NCBI RefSeq assembly: GCF_004341235.1
Contig: NZ_SLUP01000003.1
Span: forward strand, 554,620 to 618,619
DNA: 64,000 bases
Direction: 5' to 3'
Source of the DNA: Mariniflexile fucanivorans
GTDB taxonomy: Bacteria > Bacteroidota > Bacteroidia > Flavobacteriales > Flavobacteriaceae
Within the stretch, counting starts at the first letter, position 1. Every line of letters starts with the position of its first letter. This document shows, in pieces, positions 52,939 through 61,149 of the stretch. The position numbers and the translations under genes are program-made. The notes below the pieces were generated by a model. It had not been told where the DNA came from, made no database searches, and saw nothing but the letters and a program-made list of their open reading frames with translations.

Positions 52939-53790
52939 TTAATAACCTGCTATGTTAAAATTCAGCATTTGCTTTACCTTACTATAAACATTAGGAAATT
53001 CCGTTTTAAAAGTTTGAGGAGTTTCAATAAAATTCTCAATAATTACTGCTAAAAATTCAAACTGATTAGTAAAAGCGTACTTTCTAAAATAGTTTGATGC
53101 CATTAACTTGTTTCTTAATGCTTCACTTTCAGCAAGCATATCGGATAATTCTTTAAAAGAATCGCTAAAAATAGTCGAGCTTACATCATGTTCTTTCATA
53201 CTATTAATGTGTATGGCATGCGTAAATTCGTGTATTCCTAAATTAATATTATCTGTATTGTTACTAAATCCTTTTACGAAATCTTCCCACGACAGCACTA
53301 AAGTTTCAAGTTTTGGATTAAATTCTCCTTTATGATAAGTTTGGTTTGTATTGGAATAAAACGCCTTAGGATATATAACTATTTTAGAGATTATCCCTAT
53401 GTAAAAATCACGAAACCCAAACGTTAGCATGACAGCCGTAGCGGAAATTAAAACTTTAATATCATCATTAACTATTAACCCATCTCTTCCAATAAAATCT
53501 TTATCTGTAATGAATGATGCCACGCGATGATTAAAATGTTTTTTTTCTATATTATTAAGTTTTTTATAAAATGAAAACTGTTGCTGCAAAACATTTTTTT
53601 GGTTTTGATTTAAACGCTTTAATCGGAAATAAAAATGATTGTATAAGGGTTTTTTTTGTTTTAGAACATAGCCCATTTCTATCATCCTAAATGTATTATT
53701 CAAAATGATCCATATTAGTATAGCGAGTAAAACTCCAATCATGATTTTACTGAATAGAGTAAAATCTTCAACAACTAGTAGATTTATCAT
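52939..53790 (-). CDS. MtfA-like zinc-dependent peptidase (M90 family)
   Basis: This 283-residue protein has an N-terminal membrane helix (residues about 11-31). A soluble domain follows with the zinc motif NLGIHEFTHAIH near residue 185 and a later SEALRNKL Glu region. VLSWEDFVKGF precedes the zinc site as in MtfA, the aminopeptidase that regulates the PTS glucose regulator Mlc in E. coli. No Mlc or PTS is expected here, so the target must differ. It is probably monocistronic. Confidence 0.88.
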   Translation of the reverse strand: MINLLVVEDFTLFSKIMIGVLLAILIWIILNNTFRMIEMGYVLKQKKPLYNHFYFRLKRLNQNQKNVLQQQFSFYKKLNNIEKKHFNHRVASFITDKDFIGRDGLIVNDDIKVLISATAVMLTFGFRDFYIGIISKIVIYPKAFYSNTNQTYHKGEFNPKLETLVLSWEDFVKGFSNNTDNINLGIHEFTHAIHINSMKEHDVSSTIFSDSFKELSDMLAESEALRNKLMASNYFRKYAFTNQFEFLAVIIENFIETPQTFKTEFPNVYSKVKQMLNFNIAGY

Positions 53791-53946
53791 GGGGTAGAAA
53801 CTTCTATTTTGAAAATTAATTACATATTAGCTTTTAAAAATACGAAACCTGAGTTTAAAATATTAAAAGTAAAATTGATTTTTATAAAACCAGATATGTA
53901 AAGTGAATTTGAACGATAAAATTTAAATCAGGTTGAAAGAAGCAAT

Positions 53947-53981
53947 AAAAAAACCATAGTTTTAAAAACCATGGTTTTTTA
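53947..53981 (-). terminator. Hairpin terminator upstream of the MtfA-like gene region
   Basis: AAAAACCAT (53949-53957) pairs with ATGGTTTTT (53971-53979) around 13 bases; A and T runs flank it. Which transcript it ends is unclear, possibly a lost gene to the right. Confidence 0.5.
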
Positions 53982-54430
53982 CATTAAATAAAATTTATTT
54001 TTTGTGACCTCAAGAGGACAGAATTCGAACTTTTTGAAGGAAGATATTGAAATTATTATCAATAAATCATCTCATATTAGACGAATTTGAACCCACTGTA
54101 TCCAAAGTTTACAAGGTAAGGGAACGGTTCCTCCAAGAAAATGAAACTGCTGCCCAAACTGTGCAATGTAATCTCCATCATAGTAAATGGTATGGGACGG
54201 TATGGGAGATGTCCACTCTATACGCCATCTTGATACTATTAAAAAGCTTATAAATAAGATTTATGATTTAAAAAGGTTGAATTAGTTCGTTATTTGTTCG
54301 ATTTAGTAGGTAAATCTTAAAGATTGAACTTGATTAATTGGAAAAGAAACCCAAAGTTGAAAAAAAACTTCGGGTTATGAGCCCGAATAATTAGATTTTT
54401 ATCTATTTACCGTTTTTCAAAACACTGAAC

Positions 54431-54470
54431 AACAAATTGTTAATATTTTAAACAGATTGTTAATATTTTA
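54431..54470. repeat. Tandem 20-base direct repeat
   Basis: Bases 54431-54450 and 54451-54470 are identical but for one position (AACA[A/G]ATTGTTAATATTTTA). Two adjacent iteron-like units next to a palindrome, upstream of the minus-strand ssb group. Confidence 0.8.
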
Positions 54471-54489
54471 TTTTAAATTTTAAAAACAC

Positions 54490-54505
54490 AAACCGTATAC
54501 GGTTT
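54490..54505. promoter_or_regulatory. 16-base perfect palindrome, operator-like
   Basis: AAACCGTATACGGTTT is fully self-complementary and lies 20 bases from the tandem repeat. It has the form of a dimeric-regulator site; no regulator gene is nearby. Confidence 0.4.
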
Positions 54506-54925
54506 TTATGCGCTTTGGCTCTGCTAAGATACTATTTTTTTAAAAACCTATAGGTTTTATGAGAGGTTAAAATTTCGTAGTTTCACCAATTGCAAAAAAC
54601 GGCAAGACAATATCACCCTCGGCGGAAAAAAGTCAGCATAGATAAATTATCAATAACTCATTGTATTGCATTAGTTTAAAGCCGTAAATGATCTGGTTCA
54701 AATTATCCGCTTTTAATGGTTCTCATCATCCGTCCCGTCCATGCTATTCCTTTTCGTCCCGATTTATCGGGACAAAAAAAATACCATGACATCCAAAAAT
54801 GTAATGGCTTATTCTGTAATACGAATTGAAATTCGATTTTTTAAGAGTGTATAATTTAAAGTTTAAAAGTATCCTTAGTAAACCACCCTTTTTGTTGCAA
54901 AATTCAAAATAACAGAACAAAAAAA

Positions 54926-54951
54926 AGGACCTTTAAAAACTTAAAGGTCCT
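54926..54951 (-). terminator. Rho-independent terminator of the ssb/DUF6876 group
   Basis: Perfect 11-bp stem AGGACCTTTAA (54926-54936) / TTAAAGGTCCT (54941-54951) with AAAC loop; on the minus strand a T run follows. Confidence 0.9.
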
Positions 54952-54968
54952 GGGTTAATAATTAGCTT

Positions 54969-55172
54969 TTAAATATTAAAAACATATTCGTAAGAATAGA
55001 GGTTTCTTATGGCTTCTTCTTCCAAAAGCGTATAATATTCTAAATGATGTTCTTTGGCGTATCGTTTCAATTCATTTCCAAATTTATGTTCTACATCTTT
55101 TTTGGAAACCGAAACCAAACGTTCTTGGGTTTCGTCATCGAGGTTCGTGTAATTGAGATATACCATGACCAA
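54969..55172 (-). CDS. Small hypothetical protein of mobile-element type
   Basis: This 67-residue acidic protein (YLNYTNLDDETQERLVSVSK, then a helical ELKRYAKEHHLEYYTLLEEEAIRNL) is not assigned to a family. It starts 5 bases after the DUF6876 gene and is followed by a strong terminator, so it is the last gene of that unit. A second ATG two codons in (55166) is equally possible as start. Small ORFs like this accompany ssb and DUF6876 in flavobacterial integrative elements. Confidence 0.65.
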   Translation of the reverse strand: MVMVYLNYTNLDDETQERLVSVSKKDVEHKFGNELKRYAKEHHLEYYTLLEEEAIRNLYSYEYVFNI

Positions 55173-55177
55173 AAAAA

Positions 55178-55570
55178 TTAGTATTCACTTGGGAGCATCA
55201 GCGTATTATCTACAAAAAATAATCGCAATTCATCCAAAGGAAAATCGGTTACATGATATCTATGTGTTTCAAAAATGTTGTCATTTCCATCGCTGTAATT
55301 AATGATGGCTTCACATTGCTTTTCGGCTCTTTCTTTTTCAGAAAGTCGTTTAAAATCGACTGTTACAAAATAGCTTTTATTCATTAAACTTTTTGCTATT
55401 ACTGAAGCATCGGTTACTAACCAAAAACACTCAGCAGTATCTGCCAAATATTTAATACCATCTGTAAATTTAGTTCCTATTAAAGGAATTTTATAAAAGG
55501 TTTCTGAACCTATAAATTGTTGCAGTTCCGCTTTTATTTTGTTAACTTGTGTGTTCATTGTTATTTTCAT
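55178..55570 (-). CDS. DUF6876 family protein
   Basis: This 130-residue protein starts MKITMNTQVNKIKAELQQFI (an ATG four codons in is also possible). It carries FTDGIKYLADTAECFWLVTDASVIA and later HVTDFPLDELRLFFVDNTLMLPSEY, the pattern of DUF6876. This family is restricted largely to mobile elements and phage-like regions of Bacteroidota; function unknown. It lies 65 bases after ssb and 5 before the small ORF, all on the minus strand. Confidence 0.82.
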   Translation of the reverse strand: MKITMNTQVNKIKAELQQFIGSETFYKIPLIGTKFTDGIKYLADTAECFWLVTDASVIAKSLMNKSYFVTVDFKRLSEKERAEKQCEAIINYSDGNDNIFETHRYHVTDFPLDELRLFFVDNTLMLPSEY

Positions 55571-55635
55571 TTTAGAAGTTAATAATGAAAAAGAGAGCGC
55601 ATCTTTTCCACTAGAACGCTCTGTTTTATTTTTAG

Positions 55636-55989
55636 TTATTCCGTAGCGTTATCGCCTTTAATTCCCAAAAGCAGGATTTCATTCGCTACCACTTCGGTAA
55701 CATATCTTTTTTCCCCTTCTTTAGTTTCATAAGAGCGTGATGTCAATTTGCCCTCTAAGGCAACTTCTTTTCCTTTGCCTACGTATTTTTCAACGATTTC
55801 GGCAATCTTGCCCCATGCCACGACATTGTGCCATTGGGTGTTCTGTTCTTTCTCTCCATTTGAGTTTTTATAAAACTCATTCGTTGCGATTGAAAATTTT
55901 GCAGCTTTCTTTCCGCTTTCAAGATTTGTGATTTCTGGCTCGTTCCCTACGTTGCCAATTAACTGTACTTTGTTTTTTAGAGTACTCAT
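55636..55989 (-). CDS. ssb: Single-stranded DNA-binding protein, mobile-element type
   Basis: This 117-residue protein is one OB fold: MSTLKNKVQLIGNVGNEPEI, then AKFSIATNEFYKNSNGEKEQ, TQWHNVVAWGKIAEI and VALEGKLTSRSYE. The acidic C-terminal tail of chromosomal SSB that recruits partners is missing; the protein ends GIKGDNATE. Short SSBs of this type are encoded on plasmids and integrative elements. It heads the small unit with DUF6876. Confidence 0.9.
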   Translation of the reverse strand: MSTLKNKVQLIGNVGNEPEITNLESGKKAAKFSIATNEFYKNSNGEKEQNTQWHNVVAWGKIAEIVEKYVGKGKEVALEGKLTSRSYETKEGEKRYVTEVVANEILLLGIKGDNATE

Positions 55990-56595
55990 AATTAAAGAAA
56001 ATTAAAGATTAATATTTACCAAACTGAACCCTTCAGAATGGCTTTAAAATTGATTTACTTATTATATCCAGAGCGTTTTCCTTTTTTTGTTTTTTTAACT
56101 TTTGTTCCGCTTCCTTTTTATTGATTTTGTATGATTTCATAAGATTTGTTTTAGATTTACTTCCCACAGAGCCGTCACTGTTACCTTCTTTTTGTTGCTT
56201 TGTGCCATTCAATATTCAGCTTTGTTAAGACATATAAAAAGTGCGAAGCATGAGCCTGGTTATGCTGTCGTTCAAAGCTGAATGTTGTTATTTTGCTGTC
56301 AAAAAAAGGTATAGCGGTGTTGGCTTGGGATGTGGATCTAAATTCTTTGTGAAATACAAAAGCATAGGAAGTTGAACAAAATGTAAATACATTTTATCCT
56401 ATTAAGCGGACTTGATTTACACTTTTTACTCTAAATGAAGTGTTCCTTTCCAGAGAAGCGGAAAGGGTTAACGGAATGGAAAGTCAAAAGTGTGGATTAT
56501 GTCCAAGACCTTTTTTAATGAAGCGCTTTTCCCGAAATAGAGCTTTTCGCGGCATGCAGGGGAATGTGCTGCAATGGCTTTGGAAGAAAAAAAAA
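55990..56595. other. Gene-poor stretch upstream of ssb
   Basis: No convincing gene over 606 bases. The minus strand holds one short Lys/Glu-rich open frame, 56034-56140 approximately (MKSYKINKKEAEQKLKKQKK and 15 more residues), which is open further upstream without an ATG and may be a remnant. The rest shows several GC-richer islands (around 56220-56280 and 56530-56580) with no repeat or ORF I can name. Confidence 0.4.
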
Positions 56596-56624
56596 CCACT
56601 AATCATCTAAGAGATAATTAGTGG
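56596..56624 (-). terminator. Rho-independent terminator after the decayed gene
   Basis: CCACTAATCATCT (56596-56608) pairs with AGATAATTAGTGG (56612-56624), with one G-U on the minus strand; a long T run follows there. The stem is intact although the gene it served is broken. Confidence 0.85.
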
Positions 56625-56631
56625 CTTTGAT

Positions 56632-57160
56632 TTATGATTTAACAGAATTCTTGAGTTTCGTAACCCGTTCTTTCCGTCGGCTTATTCTTTTATCGGCAAT
56701 GGCCTTTTGTTCCTTTTCGAAATCCTCGATTGGAATGCTACCGAAACTTTCAGCTAGACCTCTTAATGCCATGGCTTCGCTAAATGTTGTCAAAGATGAT
56801 TTAAAGGAATCAAATCCTACATTATTGATGATGATTGCCATGTCATCTTTTGTCAATTCCATAAGACGTTTTAGGAATCCAGCAGTACCATCTTTTTTAT
56901 ATTTGTCATATCCAAAAGCTTACCTTAGTGTTCCTTCTTTAGCCAACTGAGTGCATTCCATAATACCAATCTGCTTATTTTTTCTGTCGCATCACAGTTT
57001 TTGTGTTTTCCAACCATTGTCAATGCTTCAGTTTCTCACATGGTTTTAATGATGCTTTTATGCACTTTTTCACCATCTAGTCCCAACATACGTTTCGCTC
57101 TCAAATAATTTTTTCATCCTGAACGGTAACACTTTCTTTACTTTTCGGATCATTTATGTT
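56632..57160 (-). pseudogene. Decayed mobile-element gene with nonsense codons and frameshifts
   Basis: The last 76 codons (56632-56862) read as a clean ORF, but homologous-looking sequence continues upstream. In the same frame GYDKYKKDGTAGFLKRL precedes the Met, and TAA at 56920-56922 stands where CAA (Gln) would restore the frame to IGIMECTQLAKEGTLR. Further upstream a frame change in an A run joins to ETEALTMVGKHKNCDATEK. A TGA (possible CGA) precedes that, before AKRMLGLDGEKVHKSIIKTM. Another A-run shift leads to NDPKSKESVTVQDEK. The protein family is not recognised. Confidence 0.65.
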
Positions 57161-57421
57161 TTAATTTAAAAGGGAACTATTCACGACCTTAAGTTTTTAA
57201 ATTAATGATTCAATATTCACTCGAATTTATGGCAATATGGTTCCAATAGCCGAAATAGCCTCCATTATTACCCGTAATAACTCATGAACGCAACAAATTT
57301 TATAATATTGGTTTAATTAGTTTCATTGATAGTATAACTTTTAAAATAATTTTATAAGATGATTTTTGAAAAAAAATTAATTATCAAATTCAAAACTTTT
57401 CATTCTATAAAACGCAAAATA

Positions 57422-58564
57422 ATGGTAAAAAAAAATCAGATACTTTTTTTTATAATCATAGTTATTTCAACAATAATAAGTTGTAAAAAAACAGAAAAAT
57501 CAATCCAGATTATAAAAGAAACACGCTCATTAAAAGGTGCTTTCCTAAACGACTTCTACATTGGTGCAGCAATTAATAAAAATCAAATACTTGAAATTGA
57601 TAGTGCCAGTATAAAACTTCTAGTAAAAGAATTTAATACTATTACCCCTGAAAATGATATGAAATGGGAGCAAATTCATCCTGCAAAAGATTCATTTTAT
57701 TTTGATATAGCCGATAAATATGTAGCTCTTGGTAAAAAAAACAACATGCATATAGTTGGCCACACACTTGTATGGCACAGTCAGTTAGCGCCTTGGATGC
57801 AAGATATTACAGATAGTACCACAATGGCAAAACAAGTCGAGCACCATATTAATACCATAGTGGGAAGGTACAAAGGACAAATACATACTTGGGATGTTGT
57901 AAATGAAGCACTAAATGAAGATGGTAGCTTAAGAGAGTCTATATTCCTAAATGTGATGGGAGAAAAATATATTGCTTATGCATTTAAACTTGCAGCAAAA
58001 GCTGATCCTTATGCTAAATTAGTATATAATGATTATAACTTATGGAAACCGGAAAAACGAGCGGGGGTTGTGCAACTTGTAAAATCGCTTCAAGCGAAAG
58101 GCATTAAAATAGATGGTGTAGGCATGCAAGCGCATTGGAGTTTAGAAGGACCATCTATAGAAGATATTGAAAATAGCATTATTGCCTATTCCAATCTTGG
58201 AGTTAAAGTAAGTTTTACCGAATTAGACGTTACCGTTCTTCCAAACCCTTGGGATTTAAATGGTGCTGCCGTTGAACAAAGTTATGAGCAATATGAAGGA
58301 GATCCAACAATGAATCCGTACCCCGATAAATTACCAGACTCAGCACAAATACAACTAGCAAACCACTATAAAGATATATTTAGTCTTTTCTTAAAACATA
58401 AGGACAAAATTGACAGAGTAACATTTTGGGGTGTAAATGACGGACAGTCGTGGTTAAATTATTGGCCTATTAATGGGCGTACAAACCACCCGCTTTTATT
58501 CGACCGCGACTTTCAACCTAAAACTGCATATGATAGTGTAATAGCATTAAAAAACAGCCACTAA
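57422..58564 (+). CDS. GH10 endo-1,4-beta-xylanase, lipoprotein
   Basis: This 380-residue enzyme hydrolyses internal xylan linkages with retention. The acid/base is Glu162 in WDVVNEALNEDG and the nucleophile Glu267 in VSFTELDVTV. HTLVWHSQLAPWM, GVGMQAHW and TFWGVNDGQSW are the other GH10 markers. A lipoprotein signal (ISTIISC, Cys at residue 20) indicates membrane anchoring. The frame also opens at ATG 57359, but that adds a basic segment before the signal peptide; ATG 57422 gives a regular leader. There is no carbohydrate-binding module. The first gene of a three-gene xylan operon. Confidence 0.93.
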   Translation: MVKKNQILFFIIIVISTIISCKKTEKSIQIIKETRSLKGAFLNDFYIGAAINKNQILEIDSASIKLLVKEFNTITPENDMKWEQIHPAKDSFYFDIADKYVALGKKNNMHIVGHTLVWHSQLAPWMQDITDSTTMAKQVEHHINTIVGRYKGQIHTWDVVNEALNEDGSLRESIFLNVMGEKYIAYAFKLAAKADPYAKLVYNDYNLWKPEKRAGVVQLVKSLQAKGIKIDGVGMQAHWSLEGPSIEDIENSIIAYSNLGVKVSFTELDVTVLPNPWDLNGAAVEQSYEQYEGDPTMNPYPDKLPDSAQIQLANHYKDIFSLFLKHKDKIDRVTFWGVNDGQSWLNYWPINGRTNHPLLFDRDFQPKTAYDSVIALKNSH

Positions 58565-58592
58565 CCATTCATTTAAATTATCATAATAAATT

Positions 58593-60029
58593 ATGAGTAC
58601 TAATACACAAAAATTATCGGTAAAAGAAAAAGTTGGATATGCTTTAGGTGACCTAGCTGCCAATTTAGTATTTCAAACATTAGTCACCTATTTAGCATTT
58701 TTCTATACTGATATTTACGGTCTTGAAGCAAACCATGCTTCTGCTATTATGTTAACTGTTGGACTGGTAGCAGCATTCGGATTTAATCCAATTATTGGTG
58801 CTATTGCAGATAGAACAAATTCTAAATGGGGAAAGTTTAGACCATGGATTTTATGGACAGCAGTACCACTTGGTGTCGTTGCTCTTTTAGCCTTTAGCAC
58901 ACCAGATTTCGAGTATAAAGGAAAAGTTATTTATGCGGTTGTCACTTACACATTATTACTTTTGCTTTATGCAGCAAATAACTTGCCATATTCGGCTTTA
59001 AGTGGTGTAATTACTGGTAATATGGGAGAGCGAAATAGCATTTCTGCTTACCGTTTTGTTGCTGTAATGTTCGCACAATTCTTTGTACAAGTATTTATGC
59101 TACCAATTATTGAATCTGCAGGAGGAGGAGATAAGGCAGTTGGAATAGAAATAGTAATGACATGGCTTGCCATAATAGGAACTATTATGTTACTAATTAC
59201 TTTTTTTACCACACGTGAACGTATTGTTCCTAAACCAGAACAAAAATCGAGCATAAAAGAAGATCTATCAGATTTATTTAAGAATAAACCTTGGGTAATT
59301 ACTTTAACTGTTACAATGTTAATTTTTGTTACACTAGCTATGAAGGGTGGTTCTTATGTGTATTATTTTAAAAACTATGTAGATGCAGAGAGATTAACCA
59401 GTTTTATAAGTCCAATTTTAGACTTTTTATCAAGTATTGGTATTAACTTCTTTGGAGAAGACCCAGTATCTGCTGGGTTTGGATTATTCAATGCTGGTGG
59501 TATTATTTTTATGATAGTTGGTATTGGGTTATCAAAAAAATTAGCAGACAAATATGGAAAAAGGGATGTTTTTATGACGTTTTTATTTATTTCAACGTTG
59601 TTTATAATCTTCTTTTATTTCTTCTCTCCAACATCTGTAGAATTAATGTTTGTATCACAAATTTTACATGGTTTTTTCTATGGAATCACAATCCCATTAC
59701 TTTGGGCTATGATTGCCGATGTTGCAGATTATTCAGAATGGAAAACTAATCGTAGAGCAACAGCCATTATTTTCTCTGCAATGATGGTGGGTTTAAAAGG
59801 TGGTTTAAGTATAGGCTCAGCACTAGTAGCTTCCATTTTAGCAAGTTACGGCTATAACGCTAGTCTTCCAGAGCAAACAGCAAGTGCTATTGCTGGAACT
59901 AAAATGCTCGTAAGTATATTTCCAGCAATTCCGTTTTTATTAGGAGTAGGTTTACTTTTCTTCTATGAAATAAATAAGAAAATGGAAGTACAAATTGAAG
60001 CTGAATTAAAAGAACGAAGAACAAGTTAA
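58593..60029 (+). CDS. GPH-family glycoside:cation symporter
   Basis: This 478-residue inner-membrane protein has about 12 helices. The glycoside-pentoside-hexuronide family markers are KVGYALGDLAANLVFQ at the start and GAIADRTNSKWGKFRPWILW near residue 70, followed by NNLPYSALSGVITGN and YGITIPLLWAMIADVADYSEW. Members import melibiose, xylosides or glucuronides with sodium or proton. Between a xylanase and a GH43 enzyme, xylobiose or xylo-oligosaccharides are the likely substrate. Gap to the xylanase is 28 bases. Confidence 0.93.
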   Translation: MSTNTQKLSVKEKVGYALGDLAANLVFQTLVTYLAFFYTDIYGLEANHASAIMLTVGLVAAFGFNPIIGAIADRTNSKWGKFRPWILWTAVPLGVVALLAFSTPDFEYKGKVIYAVVTYTLLLLLYAANNLPYSALSGVITGNMGERNSISAYRFVAVMFAQFFVQVFMLPIIESAGGGDKAVGIEIVMTWLAIIGTIMLLITFFTTRERIVPKPEQKSSIKEDLSDLFKNKPWVITLTVTMLIFVTLAMKGGSYVYYFKNYVDAERLTSFISPILDFLSSIGINFFGEDPVSAGFGLFNAGGIIFMIVGIGLSKKLADKYGKRDVFMTFLFISTLFIIFFYFFSPTSVELMFVSQILHGFFYGITIPLLWAMIADVADYSEWKTNRRATAIIFSAMMVGLKGGLSIGSALVASILASYGYNASLPEQTASAIAGTKMLVSIFPAIPFLLGVGLLFFYEINKKMEVQIEAELKERRTS

Positions 60030-60049
60030 AACTAAAAAAACATAAAATT

Positions 60050-61087
60050 ATGCCGGAAGAAAGTATCGAAAACATCAATTTTGATGACCTAAATAAGCGC
60101 GCTATTTCACAACCATTAATATCACACATTTACACAGCAGATCCCTCTGCACATGTTTTTAATGGAAAAATATACATTTACCCTTCTCATGATGTTGATG
60201 CTGGAGAAGCTTTTGACGATTTAGGAAGTCATTTTGCAATGGAAGACTATCATGTAATCTCTATGGATTCCATCGATAGTGAAGCAGTAGATAATGGAGT
60301 AGCCTTGCATGTTGATGATGTGCCATGGGCAAAAGAACAAATGTGGGCACCAGATGCTAATGAAAAAGATGGAACCTATTATTTATTCTTTCCTGCAAAA
60401 GCACATGATGGAATTTTTAGAATTGGAGTAGCTACAAGCATTTCACCTATAGGCCCTTTTAAGGCACAACCCGAAGCCATAAAAGGCAGCTTTTCTATTG
60501 ACCCTGCCGTTTTTAAAGATGATGACGGTAGCTACTACCTGTATTTTGGTGGCCTTTGGGGTGGCCAAATACAACGCTGGAGAACTGGTGAATTTAATGC
60601 GGAACAACCAGATAGTCCAACAGCATTTTTACCAGAAAATAATGAACCTGCTTTATTACCATTTGTAGCTAAAATGACAGATGATTTATTTGAGTTTGCG
60701 GAAAAACCAAGAACAATTGAAATTCTAGATGAAAACGGTAATTTATTATTAGCTGGAGACAATGAACGTCGTTTCTTTGAGGCAGCTTGGTTACATAAAT
60801 ATAATGGAAAATATTATTTCTCTTATTCTACTGGTGATACACATTTTATATGCTATGCTATTGGCGATAACCCATACGGACCTTTTACTTACAAAGGACA
60901 AATATTAGAACCTGTAATTGGATGGACAAGCCACCACTCTATTTGTGAAGTGGATAATAAATGGTATTTATTTTATCATGACTCTTCCTTATCTAAAGGA
61001 GTCACCCATTTACGATCTGTTAAATTAGCGGAAATAACATATAATGAAGATGGAACTATTGTTCCTCTAAAACCTTATTTGGATTAA
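60050..61087 (+). CDS. GH43 glycoside hydrolase (beta-xylosidase or arabinofuranosidase)
   Basis: This 345-residue five-bladed beta-propeller enzyme shows the three catalytic acids. The base is Asp31 (YTADPSAHVF), the pKa modulator Asp151 (SIDPAVFKDDDG), and the acid Glu244 (FFEAAWLHKYNGKYYFSYS). WAPDANEKDGTYYLFFPA is the usual second-blade segment. No signal peptide is present, so it acts in the cytoplasm on imported oligosaccharides, releasing xylose and/or arabinose. It lies 20 bases after the symporter and ends in a terminator. Confidence 0.92.
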   Translation: MPEESIENINFDDLNKRAISQPLISHIYTADPSAHVFNGKIYIYPSHDVDAGEAFDDLGSHFAMEDYHVISMDSIDSEAVDNGVALHVDDVPWAKEQMWAPDANEKDGTYYLFFPAKAHDGIFRIGVATSISPIGPFKAQPEAIKGSFSIDPAVFKDDDGSYYLYFGGLWGGQIQRWRTGEFNAEQPDSPTAFLPENNEPALLPFVAKMTDDLFEFAEKPRTIEILDENGNLLLAGDNERRFFEAAWLHKYNGKYYFSYSTGDTHFICYAIGDNPYGPFTYKGQILEPVIGWTSHHSICEVDNKWYLFYHDSSLSKGVTHLRSVKLAEITYNEDGTIVPLKPYLD

Positions 61088-61108
61088 TTAAGTTTGAGTT
61101 TAGTTTTG

Positions 61109-61149
61109 AAAAAAGGAGTTATAACACTTGTTATTGACTCCTTTTTTTT
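61109..61149. terminator. Bidirectional terminator between GH43 and the SMP-30-like gene
   Basis: An outer stem AAAAAGGAGT / ACTCCTTTTT encloses an inner stem ATAACA / TGTTAT, flanked by A and T runs. Its right arm lies within the last codons of the minus-strand gene. Confidence 0.88.

Larger units (their letters stand above)
53791..54968. other. Gene-poor stretch with hairpins, direct repeats and a palindrome
   Basis: No recognised gene over 1.18 kb. From 54005 the bases GACCTCAAGAGGACAGAATT and then TCGAAC resemble text around a tRNA 3' end, but no cloverleaf forms. An open frame of 68 codons at 54047-54253 matches no family known to me. A hairpin TTCGGG/CCCGAA is near 54370. Tandem 20-base repeats, a 16-base palindrome and a TCCCGAT-TTATCGGGA palindrome (54756-54773) follow. 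The stretch is best read as eroded mobile or intergenic DNA. Confidence 0.5.

Noticed and set aside
54005..54035. Possible tRNA fragment or att site (GACCTCAAGAGGAC...TTCGAAC)
   Set aside because: The bases around TTCGAAC do not pair as a T arm and no acceptor or anticodon arm can be formed.
54047..54253. 68-codon ORF in the gene-poor stretch
   Set aside because: No motif, no ribosome site or promoter, and no family resemblance; may be chance or debris.
54756..54773. TCCCGAT-TTATCGGGA hairpin as a terminator
   Set aside because: It is followed by A rather than T on the plus strand and by no T run on the minus strand; more likely a dispersed palindrome.
57359..57421. 21-residue extension of the GH10 xylanase
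   Set aside because: It would put a basic segment before a regular lipoprotein signal peptide; ATG 57422 fits better.
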